Source: Mageeibacillus sp. UBA5734 (lineage in GTDB: Bacteria; Bacillota; Clostridia; Saccharofermentanales; UBA5734). Taken from it: a DNA stretch of 20,919 nucleotides. Below are positions 1 through 8,063 of this stretch, piece after piece. The position numbers and the translations under genes are program-made. The first letter of the stretch is position 1; each line of letters opens with the position of its first letter. The notes under the pieces were generated by a model that saw only the letters and a program-made list of their open reading frames with translations, was not told where the DNA came from and did not search any database. The DNA lies in contig DIGA01000099.1 of the NCBI GenBank assembly GCA_002419365.1, forward strand, positions 1 to 20,919, read 5' to 3'.

Positions 1-245
1 ATGATGATCACAGGGGTGCCCCGACCGGACTCGTGGATCAGGCCGGCCAGTTGCAGACCACTCATGCGTGGCATGCAGATATCCGTGATGACCAGATCCG
101 GATTCTTGTCGAAATAAGCCTCGGCAGCCTCTTGTCCATCTTCACAGACAGCCACGACCTCAAAACCATACTTGGTAAAATCGATCATTTTCAAGATGGC
201 GTCCCTGGCCAGTGCTTCGTCCTCGACGATCATCAGCTTGTACAT
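1..245 (-). CDS. Response regulator receiver domain, partial (C-terminus beyond window)
   Basis: The first 81 codons of a CheY-like receiver domain are read on the minus strand and run off the left edge. The acidic pocket is visible near residues 8-10 (IVEDEA) and the phospho-acceptor Asp lies in LVITDICMPRMSG near residue 55. The order MYKLMIVEDE...GYEVV-like...DLVITDI is typical of YesN-family regulators, whose output domain is usually an AraC-type helix-turn-helix, but that part is not in the window. It starts 35 nt after the stop of the AraC gene on the same strand, so the two are probably co-transcribed. A GAGG about 12 nt upstream is the only ribosome-site candidate. The receiver call is firm; the YesN output type is inferred. 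Confidence 0.9.
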   Translation of the reverse strand, partial: MYKLMIVEDEALARDAILKMIDFTKYGFEVVAVCEDGQEAAEAYFDKNPDLVITDICMPRMSGLQLAGLIHESGRGTPVII

Positions 246-280
246 CGTGTTTTCGGGCCTCGCAATCTGTCCTTTGGTGC

Positions 281-1150
281 TTAATGGCGGAGCACGGCAT
301 TGATCCGGCGATATTCACGCGGACTGTACTCCATTTTCTGCTTGAAGAAACGGGAAAAATAGAACTCATCGGCAAAACCGAGCTGGGCCGCGATCTGCTG
401 GACCGTATCCTTCGTGAGCAGCAGCCCCAGTGAAGCGCGCTGGATCAGTCGGTCGGCGATGAACTGGTGCAACGTGATCCCGTTATCCCGGCGAAACTTG
501 CGGCGAAAGGTTTCATAGGGCAGATCCAGATCTTCGCAAATCTGCTGGGTCGACAACCTGGCTGACAAATGTTGCTCGATATAAGCATAGACCAGCTTGT
601 ATTCGTTGGCTAGAGCCAGGCGATCACTGATGTCCGGCAGGCAGTCACGGAAAAAGCTGGCCAGCGTCTGGTAGACCAGCCCCTTGATCGCCAGGAGGTC
701 CGGTAACTGGCCGCCCGAGTAGGCAGACAACAGTTGATGGAGCATGTCCGGTCGCAGGGGCAGGGCGAAACAACGGTTGATATTGTCCAGAATATCCATG
801 TCACCATACCGGCAGGTGACATGGAAGTAGAACTTCTCGATCCGGCCATCGGTTCGAAGGTCGACCCGGGTCCGTGGCGGGATCAGGTACATGGTGCCAG
901 GGATCAGGTCGATCCGGCCCAGGGGCGTATCGAGCCAGCCGCGGTCCGCCACCATGTAGTAAATCCGGGCAAAAGGCGAGTTCACACCATACTGGTTCCA
1001 CTGCATGTTGCCAATAAAATAGCCGTGGTCCAGAAGCTCGATCGACAATTGATTGAGATGGCTCATCAGCAGATTATTGCGCGTGATCCCGCGGGAATCA
1101 GTTGTGAACTGGGCCCGGTTCTCAATCGGCTCATGCCGGGATATTTTCAT
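281..1150 (-). CDS. AraC-family transcriptional regulator
   Basis: A 289-residue regulator with an N-terminal cupin-like sensing domain (about residues 25-150, including the stretch GTMYLIPPRTRVDLR typical of AraC effector domains). A C-terminal pair of helix-turn-helices follows (about 190-285), with LSTQQICEDLDLPYETFRRKFRRD as the first and IAAQLGFADEFYFSRFFKQ as the second, the latter being the classic AraC signature. I chose the ATG at 1150 (MKISRHEP) because GGAGG sits 8 nt upstream; in-frame GTG and ATG codons 5 and 2 codons earlier would overlap that site. It is divergent from the fucose isomerase gene across about 138 nt, so it may sense a sugar and control that gene. The family is certain, the ligand is not visible. 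Confidence 0.93.
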   Translation of the reverse strand: MKISRHEPIENRAQFTTDSRGITRNNLLMSHLNQLSIELLDHGYFIGNMQWNQYGVNSPFARIYYMVADRGWLDTPLGRIDLIPGTMYLIPPRTRVDLRTDGRIEKFYFHVTCRYGDMDILDNINRCFALPLRPDMLHQLLSAYSGGQLPDLLAIKGLVYQTLASFFRDCLPDISDRLALANEYKLVYAYIEQHLSARLSTQQICEDLDLPYETFRRKFRRDNGITLHQFIADRLIQRASLGLLLTKDTVQQIAAQLGFADEFYFSRFFKQKMEYSPREYRRINAVLRH

Positions 1151-1288
1151 CTCCATGACCTCCACCCTATTCCTGTTGCTTCATTATTTTACCAGATAAT
1201 CCATGTTTTAAATTCTAAGCTGACATAGAATGAAGTTACAAGCAGAATTTTACTGCCACCCAGATTTCGTTTCACGGAGGTACCACCG

Positions 1289-3097
1289 ATGCCGCAAACC
1301 AAAAATCCCCCTGTCAACAGAAACGTTGGCCGCATGCCGAAGATTGGCATCCGCCCCACCATTGACGGTCGCCGGATGGGCGTCCGTGAATCCCTCGAAG
1401 AACGCACCATGGCCATGGCTCGCCAGGCCGCTGACCTGATCACGAAGAATCTGCGCCATGCCAATGGCCTGCCGATCGAATGCGTCATTGCCGAGACCTG
1501 CATCGGTGGCGTTGCCGAAGCCGCGGCCTGCGAGGACCTTTTCGCCCGTGAAAATGTCACCGCCACCCTGACCGTCACACCGTGCTGGTGCTATGGCACC
1601 GAGACCATGGACATGAATCCCCTGACCATCAAGGCTGTCTGGGGATTCAATGGCACCGAGCGTCCTGGCGCCGTCTATCTGGCCGCTGTCATGGCCGCCC
1701 ATGCCCAGCGCAAGCTGCCTGCTTTTTCCATCTACGGGCATGATGTCCAGGATGCCGACGATACGACTGTTCCAGCCGATGTCGCCGAGAAAATCCTCCT
1801 CTGGGCCAAGGCTGCCATCGCCGCTGGCATGATGAAGGGTAAATCCTACGTCAACATCGGCGGCCCCTGCATGGGCATCGCCGGGTCGGTCGTCGATCCC
1901 CAGATGTTGCAAGAGTATTTTGGCCTCCGGACCGAGTGGCTCGACCAGGTCGAGATCGAGCGCCGCATCGCCCGCGGCATTTACGATCCGGAAGAATTCG
2001 CCAAGGCCAAGGCCTGGCGCGAGGCTTACTGCAAAGAAGGATTTGACGTCAATGTCGGTAGTCCGTTTGCCCACACAGCCGAAGAAAAAGCAGCAGAATG
2101 GGATCGCGTCATCCAGCAGACCCTGATCATCCGCGACATCCTGATCGGCAACCCCAAGCTGGCCGAAATGGGTTATGGCGAAGAAGCCCTCGGTCGCAAT
2201 GCGATCGCCGGCGGTGTCCAGGGGCAGCGCCAATGGACCGACCACTTCCCGAACCACGACTTCTCCGAAGCCATCCTGGGCTCCTCTTTCGATTGGAACG
2301 GCATCCGTGAGCCGATGGTCCTCGCCACCGAAAATGATGCCATGAACGCGATGGCCATGCTGCTCGGCCACCTGGTCAATGACTCGGCCTCAGTCTTTGC
2401 CGATGTCCGCACCTACTGGAGCCCGGACGCCATCGAACGGGTCACCGGCTGGAAACCCGAAGGCAAAGCCTCAGGCGGCCTGATCCACCTGATCAATTCC
2501 GGTGCTGCTGCCCTCGATGGCAGCGCTGCCATGCGCGATGCCGAGGGCAAAGCTGTCATGAAACCCTTCTGGGAAATGACCAGCGAAGACGCAGATGCCT
2601 GCCTGGCCGCCACCTCCTGGTGCCCGGCTGACGTTGGCTATTTCCGCGGCGGCGGCTTCTCCTCGATGTTCGAAACCAAGGCTGAAATGCCGGTCACCAT
2701 GGTCCGGGTCAATAAGATTGAAGGACTTGGTCCGGTCCTGCAAATCGCCGAGGGCTACACGGTCGAGCTGCCGGAAGAACCCAGCCAGATTCTGCAGCAG
2801 CGCACCAGCCCGACCTGGCCGACCACCTGGTTTGCGCCCACCGTCACCGGCGAAGGCGCCTTCAAGGATGTCTACAGCGTCATGGCCAATTGGGGGGCCA
2901 ACCATGGCTCCTTCAGCTACGGCCACATCGGCGCCAAACTGATCACCCTGGCCAGCATGCTGCGCATCCCGGTCGCCATGCACAATGTCCCAGCCGACAA
3001 GGTCTTCCGCCCACATGCCTGGTCTGCCTTCGGCACCGTCAGCTCTGAAAGCGCCGACTATCGCGCCTGCGAAACCTACGGTCCGCTCTTCGGTTGA
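1289..3097 (+). CDS. fucI: L-fucose isomerase
   Basis: A 602-residue protein that interconverts L-fucose and L-fuculose in the cytoplasm (homologs also accept D-arabinose). It is collinear with the known family (E. coli enzyme 591 residues). The Mn-binding residues of the E. coli enzyme (Glu337, Asp361, His528) map with a constant +11 offset to Glu348 (LATEND), Asp372 (FADVRTYW) and His539 (WGANHGS). The N-terminal GIRPTIDGRRMGVRESLEE and the GGPCMGIAGS segment are also characteristic. The start has GGAGGT 6 nt upstream. No fuculokinase, aldolase or fucose permease gene lies beside it: the next gene is an oppositely oriented reductase, and two hairpins close the unit. The gene therefore looks monocistronic, possibly controlled by the divergent AraC protein. 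Confidence 0.97.
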   Translation: MPQTKNPPVNRNVGRMPKIGIRPTIDGRRMGVRESLEERTMAMARQAADLITKNLRHANGLPIECVIAETCIGGVAEAAACEDLFARENVTATLTVTPCWCYGTETMDMNPLTIKAVWGFNGTERPGAVYLAAVMAAHAQRKLPAFSIYGHDVQDADDTTVPADVAEKILLWAKAAIAAGMMKGKSYVNIGGPCMGIAGSVVDPQMLQEYFGLRTEWLDQVEIERRIARGIYDPEEFAKAKAWREAYCKEGFDVNVGSPFAHTAEEKAAEWDRVIQQTLIIRDILIGNPKLAEMGYGEEALGRNAIAGGVQGQRQWTDHFPNHDFSEAILGSSFDWNGIREPMVLATENDAMNAMAMLLGHLVNDSASVFADVRTYWSPDAIERVTGWKPEGKASGGLIHLINSGAAALDGSAAMRDAEGKAVMKPFWEMTSEDADACLAATSWCPADVGYFRGGGFSSMFETKAEMPVTMVRVNKIEGLGPVLQIAEGYTVELPEEPSQILQQRTSPTWPTTWFAPTVTGEGAFKDVYSVMANWGANHGSFSYGHIGAKLITLASMLRIPVAMHNVPADKVFRPHAWSAFGTVSSESADYRACETYGPLFG

Positions 3098-3164
3098 TCC
3101 TCAGTCCTTTGTCGACAACAGGTCAGACACTCACCTGTTTTCTCGAATTTTCTCCTCAGATGTC

Positions 3165-3195
3165 AAAACGCCGGGAATGTAGGGCCCGGCGTTTT
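3165..3195 (+). terminator. Hairpin after fucI
   Basis: A perfect 11-bp stem, AAAACGCCGGG (3165-3175) with CCCGGCGTTTT (3185-3195), closes a 9-nt loop. It starts about 65 nt after the fucI stop. The T-run lies within the stem, so it can work in either direction. Confidence 0.75.
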
Positions 3196-3222
3196 GGCGT
3201 GCTTCGTACCTTCTTTCTCCTC

Positions 3223-3264
3223 AACGCAAAAAGGCCGGGTCGTTGTGCCCGGTCTTTTTGCGTT
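3223..3264. terminator. Bidirectional terminator between fucI and the aldo/keto reductase gene
   Basis: A 17-bp stem, 3223-3239 with 3248-3264, pairs throughout with one G-T wobble. It has A-rich and T-rich flanks on both sides, so it can stop transcription from fucI (plus) and from the convergent reductase gene (minus). It is the second of two tandem hairpins. Confidence 0.85.
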
Positions 3265-3276
3265 GTATGCCACTTG

Positions 3277-4416
3277 TCAGCCCAGATAGGTGTGTGCATC
3301 CTTGAGTTTGGCAATGATCGGGATGTGTTGCGGGCAAACCTGTTCGCAGGCACCGCATTCGACACAAAGTGAAGCGTCTTCGTGGTTTTTCACCAGCCAG
3401 GCATAGCTGCTCTGGCCGGACGCCAGATCCTCGATCATGAAGGCCTGGTTGTAAGCACGGAAGACGGCTGGAATCGCAACACCCGATGGACAGGGCAGGC
3501 AGTACTCACAGCCGGTACAGTCGACCTGGATCTTGCTCTGGTATAAGGCCCGGACCCGGTCCACCCTCGCTTCATCCTCGGCAGTCAGGCAGCCCGGCTT
3601 TGTGTCGGCAAAAATCCTGAGATTGTCCTCGAGCTGTTCCATCGTGCTGACGCCACTGAGGATGACTTTGACCTCCGGCCTGTTGGCCAGCCAGCGGAAC
3701 GCCCAGTCCACACCGGACCGTTGCTCAGATGCCTCATCCCAGACCGCCTGGATGTCAGCCGGCACATGCGCTGCCAGAGCCCCACCCCGCAAGGGTTCCA
3801 TGACAACGACCCCGATACCCCGGGCTGCAGCATACTCCAGTCCGGCAAGGCCAGCCTGGTAGTCCACATCAAGGATATTGAGCTGGATCTGGCACATATC
3901 CCAGGCATAGCTGTCAATGATCTCCTTGAAAAGCGGCAGCTGGTCATGGAAAGAGAAGGCCGCGTACCGGATCCGGCCGTCTGCCTTGGCCCGGTCGAGG
4001 AACTCCAGCACACCCAGATCACGCACCTTGCCCCACGTGCCCTGGTGCAGGGCATGCAGCAGATAGAAATCCACATGATCCGTCTGCAGTTTCTCAAGTT
4101 GCTGGTTTAACAGCCGGTCGAAATCATCGGCTGACTTGACTTCCCAGACCGGCAACTTGGTGGCAAGGAACACGCGCTCACGATAGCCATCCTGCAGAGC
4201 CTTGCCGACAACGAGCTCACTGTTGCCGCCATGGTAGGGATAGGCTGTGTCAATGTACGTGACGCCACCATCGATACCAGCCCGGATCATCCGGATCGCT
4301 TTGGCCTCATCGATCCGCGCGCTATCTGTCTGCCCGGCCTGCAAGGGCAGCCGCATGCAGCCAATACCGAAAATCGACGTTTTCAAACCTGATTGTTCCC
4401 ACTGACGCATTTCCAT
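3277..4416 (-). CDS. Aldo/keto reductase with C-terminal double [4Fe-4S] domain
   Basis: A 379-residue protein. The N-terminal 280 residues form an aldo/keto reductase barrel. The catalytic residues appear in order: Asp56 and Tyr61 (YIDTAYPYHGG), Lys87 (FLATKLP) and His121 (YLLHAL). The C-terminus carries two cysteine motifs of the ferredoxin type, CTGCEYCLPCP (Cys300, 303, 306, 309) and CVECGACEQVCP (Cys351, 354, 357, 361), expected to bind two [4Fe-4S] clusters. This architecture is common in anaerobic Clostridia, where it is thought to couple carbonyl reduction to an iron-sulfur electron source; the substrate is unknown. The ATG at 4416 has GAGGAGG 9 nt upstream. It is convergent with fucI and divergent from the MORN gene. 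Confidence 0.93.
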   Translation of the reverse strand: MEMRQWEQSGLKTSIFGIGCMRLPLQAGQTDSARIDEAKAIRMIRAGIDGGVTYIDTAYPYHGGNSELVVGKALQDGYRERVFLATKLPVWEVKSADDFDRLLNQQLEKLQTDHVDFYLLHALHQGTWGKVRDLGVLEFLDRAKADGRIRYAAFSFHDQLPLFKEIIDSYAWDMCQIQLNILDVDYQAGLAGLEYAAARGIGVVVMEPLRGGALAAHVPADIQAVWDEASEQRSGVDWAFRWLANRPEVKVILSGVSTMEQLEDNLRIFADTKPGCLTAEDEARVDRVRALYQSKIQVDCTGCEYCLPCPSGVAIPAVFRAYNQAFMIEDLASGQSSYAWLVKNHEDASLCVECGACEQVCPQHIPIIAKLKDAHTYLG

Positions 4417-4463
4417 GTCAGAAAACCTCCTCAAATCCAGCACAGAAATGAACCTGCCATTCC

Positions 4464-4492
4464 TTGCCAGCCGAATTTTGCTAGTCTACAAT
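4464..4492 (+). promoter_or_regulatory. Sigma-A-type promoter of the MORN-repeat gene
   Basis: TTGCCA (4464-4469), a 17-bp spacer and TACAAT (4487-4492) make a near-consensus promoter. It lies about 70 nt before the ATG at 4565, which supports that start over the longer in-frame start at 4415. Confidence 0.65.
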
Positions 4493-4564
4493 GACATCAT
4501 ACGACTGCAAGTCGACTTCAAGTCAACCCATAGCAGCAGATTCTTCGGACGATTGGCGGAACTT

Positions 4565-4999
4565 ATGCGCGGGAAACTTTTCTACGAAACTGGCCAGCTC
4601 AAGTACGAAGGCGAATACAAGATGGGAGCCTCGGGTGCGATCCCCAATGGCCGCGGCATCAGCTACTATCCCGACGGCCAGCGCCATTTCGATGGCATTT
4701 TCAACGACTGGTCGATCGACATCGGCGTCGAATACTATCCCAATGGCCAGATCAAATTTGAAGGCATTTTCAACAAACGCCCGCGCGCCTACATCGGTCC
4801 ACGCTATTATGCCAGCGGCGTTCTTTACCGCGATGACGGCAGCAAATGGTTTATTGGCACCTTCAATGTCTTAAAGCGCGGCCCGATCGAATCCCCGGTT
4901 GTCAAATTCCCCGACTGCTTTTACGACGGCATCGAATACACCGAAAATGGCCAGCTGATTTTCCATGTACCGTCGGATTTTATCAACTATGTGTATTGA
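4565..4999 (+). CDS. MORN-repeat protein
   Basis: A 144-residue protein built from repeated toxin-antitoxin-like MORN units: LFYETGQLKYEGEY, SYYPDGQRHFDGIF, EYYPNGQIKFEGIF and IEYTENGQLIF are successive copies of the Y-x-N/D-G-Q-x-x-F/Y-x-G pattern. MORN proteins often act as scaffolds or membrane-associated binding modules, but no specific function can be read here. There is no signal peptide or membrane segment. The ATG at 4565 is chosen because a good promoter lies at 4464-4492, inside the longer possible reading frame, and because small MORN proteins commonly begin MxGKLFYxxGQL. The ribosome site is weak (GGCGGA). It ends 3 nt from the end of the convergent deacylase gene. Confidence 0.82.
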   Translation: MRGKLFYETGQLKYEGEYKMGASGAIPNGRGISYYPDGQRHFDGIFNDWSIDIGVEYYPNGQIKFEGIFNKRPRAYIGPRYYASGVLYRDDGSKWFIGTFNVLKRGPIESPVVKFPDCFYDGIEYTENGQLIFHVPSDFINYVY

Positions 5000-5002
5000 A
5001 AA

Positions 5003-5473
5003 TCAATCCCAATTCTTGCAGACATCAACCCAGGCAGTCGTATCCGCGTACGTTTGCAACTCTGCCAGCGTCAACTCGATCGCGCTGTTGTTGCTACCGC
5101 ACGCAGGGAACACCGTTACGAAGCGCTGCAGCGACACATCCAGATAAACCGGGACACCTTCCGGGATCACAAAAGGGCAGACTCCGCCCACTTCATGCCC
5201 GGTCGCGGCAAGGACATGCTCAGCATCCAGCATTTTCGGTTTGATGCCAAACCGGGCCTTGAATTTCACGTTGTCGATCCGGGCATCACCAGCTGCAACC
5301 ACCAAGACAACAGATTCTCCATTCAGAAATGACAGTGTCTTGGCGATCCGCTTGGCCTCACAGCCCAGTGCCTGGGCCGCCAGTTCGACGGTCGCACTCG
5401 ACACGGGAAACTCGAGAATCCGGTCCGCAATCCCATGAGAGTTGAAAAAGTCACGTACACGTTCAATAGCCAT
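5003..5473 (-). CDS. YbaK/ProX-type aminoacyl-tRNA deacylase
   Basis: A 156-residue editing-domain protein expected to hydrolyse mischarged aminoacyl-tRNA in the cytoplasm, probably Cys- or Ala-tRNA(Pro) as in the YbaK/ProX family. Family marks are EFPVSSATVELAAQALGC, the catalytic Lys45 in RIAKTLSF, VVAAGDARIDN, GGVCPF (96-101) and FPACGSNNSAIEL (122-134). The length and the MAIERVRDFF opening match clostridial homologs, so I prefer the ATG at 5473 over an in-frame ATG 48 nt upstream. Neither start has a strong ribosome site. It is convergent with the MORN gene and divergent from the cytochrome b5-like lipoprotein gene. The exact tRNA substrate cannot be decided from sequence alone. Confidence 0.9.
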   Translation of the reverse strand: MAIERVRDFFNSHGIADRILEFPVSSATVELAAQALGCEAKRIAKTLSFLNGESVVLVVAAGDARIDNVKFKARFGIKPKMLDAEHVLAATGHEVGGVCPFVIPEGVPVYLDVSLQRFVTVFPACGSNNSAIELTLAELQTYADTTAWVDVCKNWD

Positions 5474-5622
5474 GCTGCCAATTTTAGCGCAAAACACGTT
5501 TCCTTTCAGCAATTGGAGCATAAACAGCCGCTCAAGTTACCGATTTCGATTGAGTAGATCAGATAAACTAAAGTACAAAAGAACCTTCAAGATGGATGCT
5601 CAAGCAGAGCCAGGAGGTCCCT

Positions 5623-6000
5623 ATGTCATTCACCTCGCTGCGAATCCGTTTCCTTTTCCCGATCACTCTGATTCTCTTCATCATCATATTAGCCGTGGGC
5701 GGCTGCGGCGGTCCGGGGACACAATCAACTACAACCAGTCCGTCCAACCTTGCAGAAACAACCCCCCTGCAGTCTTTCACACTGGCAGAGCTATCTACCT
5801 TTGATGGTCAGGATGGCCGCAAAGCCTACATCGCCGTCGATGGCATTGTCTACGATGTGACCTTGCTTGCCGAATGGGGCAACAAAATGCACGCCGGCAA
5901 ATTTTCTGCAGGCAAGGACTATACGGAGGAGATCAAGGATGCCCCCCATGGCATCGACAAGCTCCTCAAGGCGGTCCAGATTGGCGTCATAGCAGAGTAG
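5623..6000 (+). CDS. Cytochrome b5-like heme-binding lipoprotein
   Basis: A 125-residue protein with a signal peptide (basic start, hydrophobic core about 9-26) ending in a lipobox, VGGC, so Cys28 should be lipidated and the protein anchored outside the membrane. After a Thr/Ser linker, residues 50-122 match a short bacterial cytochrome b5-like domain: FTLAELSTFDGQDG, AYIAVDGIVYDVT, then W85...MHAGKFSAGKDYTEEI and APHG. His90 and His109 are the likely axial heme ligands. GGAGG lies 5 nt before the ATG at 5623. The gene is followed 57 nt later by a membrane protein with two His pairs, suggesting the two pass electrons to each other across the membrane. The heme assignment is inference from the family pattern. 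Confidence 0.85.
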   Translation: MSFTSLRIRFLFPITLILFIIILAVGGCGGPGTQSTTTSPSNLAETTPLQSFTLAELSTFDGQDGRKAYIAVDGIVYDVTLLAEWGNKMHAGKFSAGKDYTEEIKDAPHGIDKLLKAVQIGVIAE

Positions 6001-6057
6001 CTGCACATTTTTGCTCAACAACTACTTTTCTAGTGATCATTTCATGAGGAGGACTTC

Positions 6058-6474
6058 ATGTACACGCTCGGCAGGTTCCTTGGTTATGTCATCGCTTTGG
6101 GTTATCTGTTAACGATCCTCAACTACTTTGTCAAATGGCTGAATCGGTCGGTCATGGCCCGGCGACCTAAAGAGGACAACGTGCGCAAGGTCTTTACCCG
6201 TTTCATGCGCTTCATTGTCAGCAACCATCGTCTGTTTGCGATCATCACCACGGTCGCTCTCTTTGCGCATTTCCTGGTCCAGTTCCAAAGCTGGGGCCTG
6301 TACCCAACCGGCGCCATAGCGGGTGCACTCCTTCTGGTTCAGGGCAGCCTGGGTGGTTTTGGCACCTATGTGAAAAAGAAAAAGCCTGGAGCTTGGTTGC
6401 TTATTCACCGCATGGTGGCCATTCTGCTCGGTTTGGCAATCGTGTTGCACGTGCTGACTGCAAGGTTCAGCTGA
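6058..6474 (+). CDS. Four-helix membrane protein, putative di-heme cytochrome b
   Basis: A 138-residue integral membrane protein with hydrophobic segments near 5-25, 55-78, 84-102 and 112-134. Four histidines stand out: His57 and His71 in the second helix, and His117 and His131 in the fourth. Both pairs are spaced by exactly 14 residues, the spacing used by membrane cytochrome b proteins to hold two b hemes stacked across the bilayer. A basic stretch (RRPKEDNVRK, about 35-44) lies between helices 1 and 2, and KKKK precedes helix 4. GAGGAGG precedes the ATG. It is the second gene of a pair with the b5-like lipoprotein and is closed by a terminator at 6512. No sequence-named family is claimed; the di-heme reading is inferred. 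Confidence 0.8.
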   Translation: MYTLGRFLGYVIALGYLLTILNYFVKWLNRSVMARRPKEDNVRKVFTRFMRFIVSNHRLFAIITTVALFAHFLVQFQSWGLYPTGAIAGALLLVQGSLGGFGTYVKKKKPGAWLLIHRMVAILLGLAIVLHVLTARFS

Positions 6475-6511
6475 TCCGTTTCTCCAGTTCTCTTTATAAT
6501 CAGCCGGTCAA

Positions 6512-6546
6512 GACCTGTGATCTTTATCGATCATGGGTCTTATTTT
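6512..6546 (+). terminator. Terminator of the cytochrome pair
   Basis: An 11-bp stem (6512-6522 with 6529-6539, two G-T wobbles) with a 6-nt loop is followed by TTATTTT. It lies 38 nt after the membrane cytochrome stop. Confidence 0.75.
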
Positions 6547-6570
6547 CGTTTCCTACGTTTCAATCCCGAG

Positions 6571-6608
6571 TAAAATACTGTGATAAGATCACATTCGCAA
6601 ACGTTTCC
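6571..6608 (+). promoter_or_regulatory. nox promoter region with two operator-like palindromes
   Basis: A -10 candidate TAAAAT (6571-6576) is followed directly by the perfect palindrome TGTGAT-AAG-ATCACA (6579-6593), which would cover the transcription start. Six bases further, GCAAACGTTTCC (6597-6608) contains the palindromic core AAACGTTT and resembles a catabolite-responsive (LacI-family) site. A matching -35 box is not clear. Confidence 0.45.
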
Positions 6609-6685
6609 AAAGAAAAGGCAGGCTTCACAACCTGGAGATGGAACTGCGTTCGCCTAATTATTCGAACGAAAATGAGGTAACAAAC

Positions 6686-8014
6686 ATGAAAGTCCTGGTC
6701 ATTGGCTGCACCCATGCTGGCACCGCTGCCATCGTCAACATCACAAACATGCATCCCGACGCTGAAATCACTGTTTATGAACGCAACGACAACATCTCTT
6801 TCTTGTCCTGCGGTATCGCCCTCTATGTTGGCGGCGTGGTCCAGGACGCTGGCGGCCTGTTTTACAATTCGCCGGAAAACCTGGCCAAGTCAGGCGTCAC
6901 TACGCACATGAAGCATGATGTCCTGGCTGTCGACATCGCCCGCAAAATAGCCCACGTCAAGAACCTGGAAACAGGCGTGGAATTTTCCGACAGTTTCGAC
7001 AAACTCGTCATTACGACCGGTTCCTGGCCGATCACCCCACGCATCCCCGGCATCGACCAGAAAAACATCCTCTTGTCCAAGAATTACAACCATGCCAAGA
7101 CCATCATTGAGAAAACACCTGACGCTAAAAAAGTCGTCGTGGTCGGTGCAGGGTACATCGGCGTCGAACTCGTCGAAGCTTTCCGTGAAAACGGCAAGGA
7201 AGTCGTCCTGATTGATGCCCTACCCAGGGTCCTGAATAAATACCTCGACGCTGAATTCACCCGTGAAGTGGAGCAAACCCTGCAGGAACACCAGATCCTG
7301 CTCGCCCTTGGCGAGTGTGTGACCGAGTTTGAAGGCCAGGATGGCGCTGTCACTGCCGTCAAAACCGACAAAGGACGCTATGAAGCGGACCTTGTCATCC
7401 TCTGCATCGGCTTTCGTCCGAACACAGCCCTGTTCAAAGGCCAGCTCGACATGCTGCCCAATGGCGCCATTGTCGTCGACGAATACATGCACACCAGCCA
7501 CCCGGACGTGCTGGCTGGTGGCGACTGCTGCGCAGTCCGTTACAACCCTACCGGCAAAACCGAATACATCCCGCTGGCCACCAATGCAGTCCGCATGGGT
7601 GTCTTGATCGCCCGCAACCTCAAGGATAAAGTGCTCGCCCATCGCGGCACCCAGGGTACCTCCGGCATCCGGATTTTTGATCTCAACATCGCGGCTACCG
7701 GTATGACCGAGCAGTCAGCCAAGGATGCCGGACTCGATGTCGCCACAACGACGGTTATCGACAACGAACGCCCGGAGTTCATGCCCACCTACAACCAGCT
7801 GCGCCTCAAGGTCGTCTACGAGAAGGGCAGCCGCCGCATCCTCGGCGCCCAAGTCCTGTCCAAAGCCGACCTGACCCAGTCGATGAACGCTGTCTCGGTG
7901 GCCATCCAAAGCAAGCTGACCATCGACGACCTCGCCCTGATGGACTTCTTCTTCCAGCCCCACTACAACAAACCTTGGAACTGGCTCAACGCCGCAGGAC
8001 TCGCTGCCTTGTAA
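6686..8014 (+). CDS. nox: NADH oxidase, water-forming type (pyridine nucleotide-disulfide reductase family)
   Basis: A 442-residue flavoprotein that most likely reduces O2 to water with NADH, protecting an anaerobe and recycling NAD+. It opens with the FAD-binding stretch KVLVIGCTHAGTAA. The single redox cysteine is Cys42 in SFLSCGIALYVGG, with His10 nearby, both as in lactobacillar and streptococcal Nox enzymes. The NAD-binding GAGYIG is at 154-159, and the ILCIGFRPNTALF and LAGGDCC motifs follow; the C-terminal dimerisation domain is complete. The ATG at 6686 follows TGAGGT by 7 nt; an in-frame ATG 48 nt upstream lacks a site. A terminator follows. CoA-disulfide reductase is the main alternative, but the THAG and LATNAVRMG segments favour Nox. 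Confidence 0.92.
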   Translation: MKVLVIGCTHAGTAAIVNITNMHPDAEITVYERNDNISFLSCGIALYVGGVVQDAGGLFYNSPENLAKSGVTTHMKHDVLAVDIARKIAHVKNLETGVEFSDSFDKLVITTGSWPITPRIPGIDQKNILLSKNYNHAKTIIEKTPDAKKVVVVGAGYIGVELVEAFRENGKEVVLIDALPRVLNKYLDAEFTREVEQTLQEHQILLALGECVTEFEGQDGAVTAVKTDKGRYEADLVILCIGFRPNTALFKGQLDMLPNGAIVVDEYMHTSHPDVLAGGDCCAVRYNPTGKTEYIPLATNAVRMGVLIARNLKDKVLAHRGTQGTSGIRIFDLNIAATGMTEQSAKDAGLDVATTTVIDNERPEFMPTYNQLRLKVVYEKGSRRILGAQVLSKADLTQSMNAVSVAIQSKLTIDDLALMDFFFQPHYNKPWNWLNAAGLAAL

Positions 8015-8063
8015 GCCAGAACCATCTGTTCCGTTACCTTGGCTCCATAGCGCCAGTACTAGC

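Noticed and set aside
1250..2371. 373-codon frame on the minus strand within fucI
   Set aside because: It lies antisense to a gene with complete catalytic residues, has no ribosome site or family signature, and arises from the codon bias of fucI.
4415..4564. Longer start for the MORN protein (50 extra residues)
   Set aside because: It would overlap the ribosome site of the divergent reductase gene, and a good promoter lies inside this stretch, so it cannot be part of the mRNA made from that promoter.
6516..6533. CRP- or FNR-like site TGTGATCTTTATCGATCA
   Set aside because: It is better explained as part of the 11-bp terminator stem that ends the cytochrome pair.
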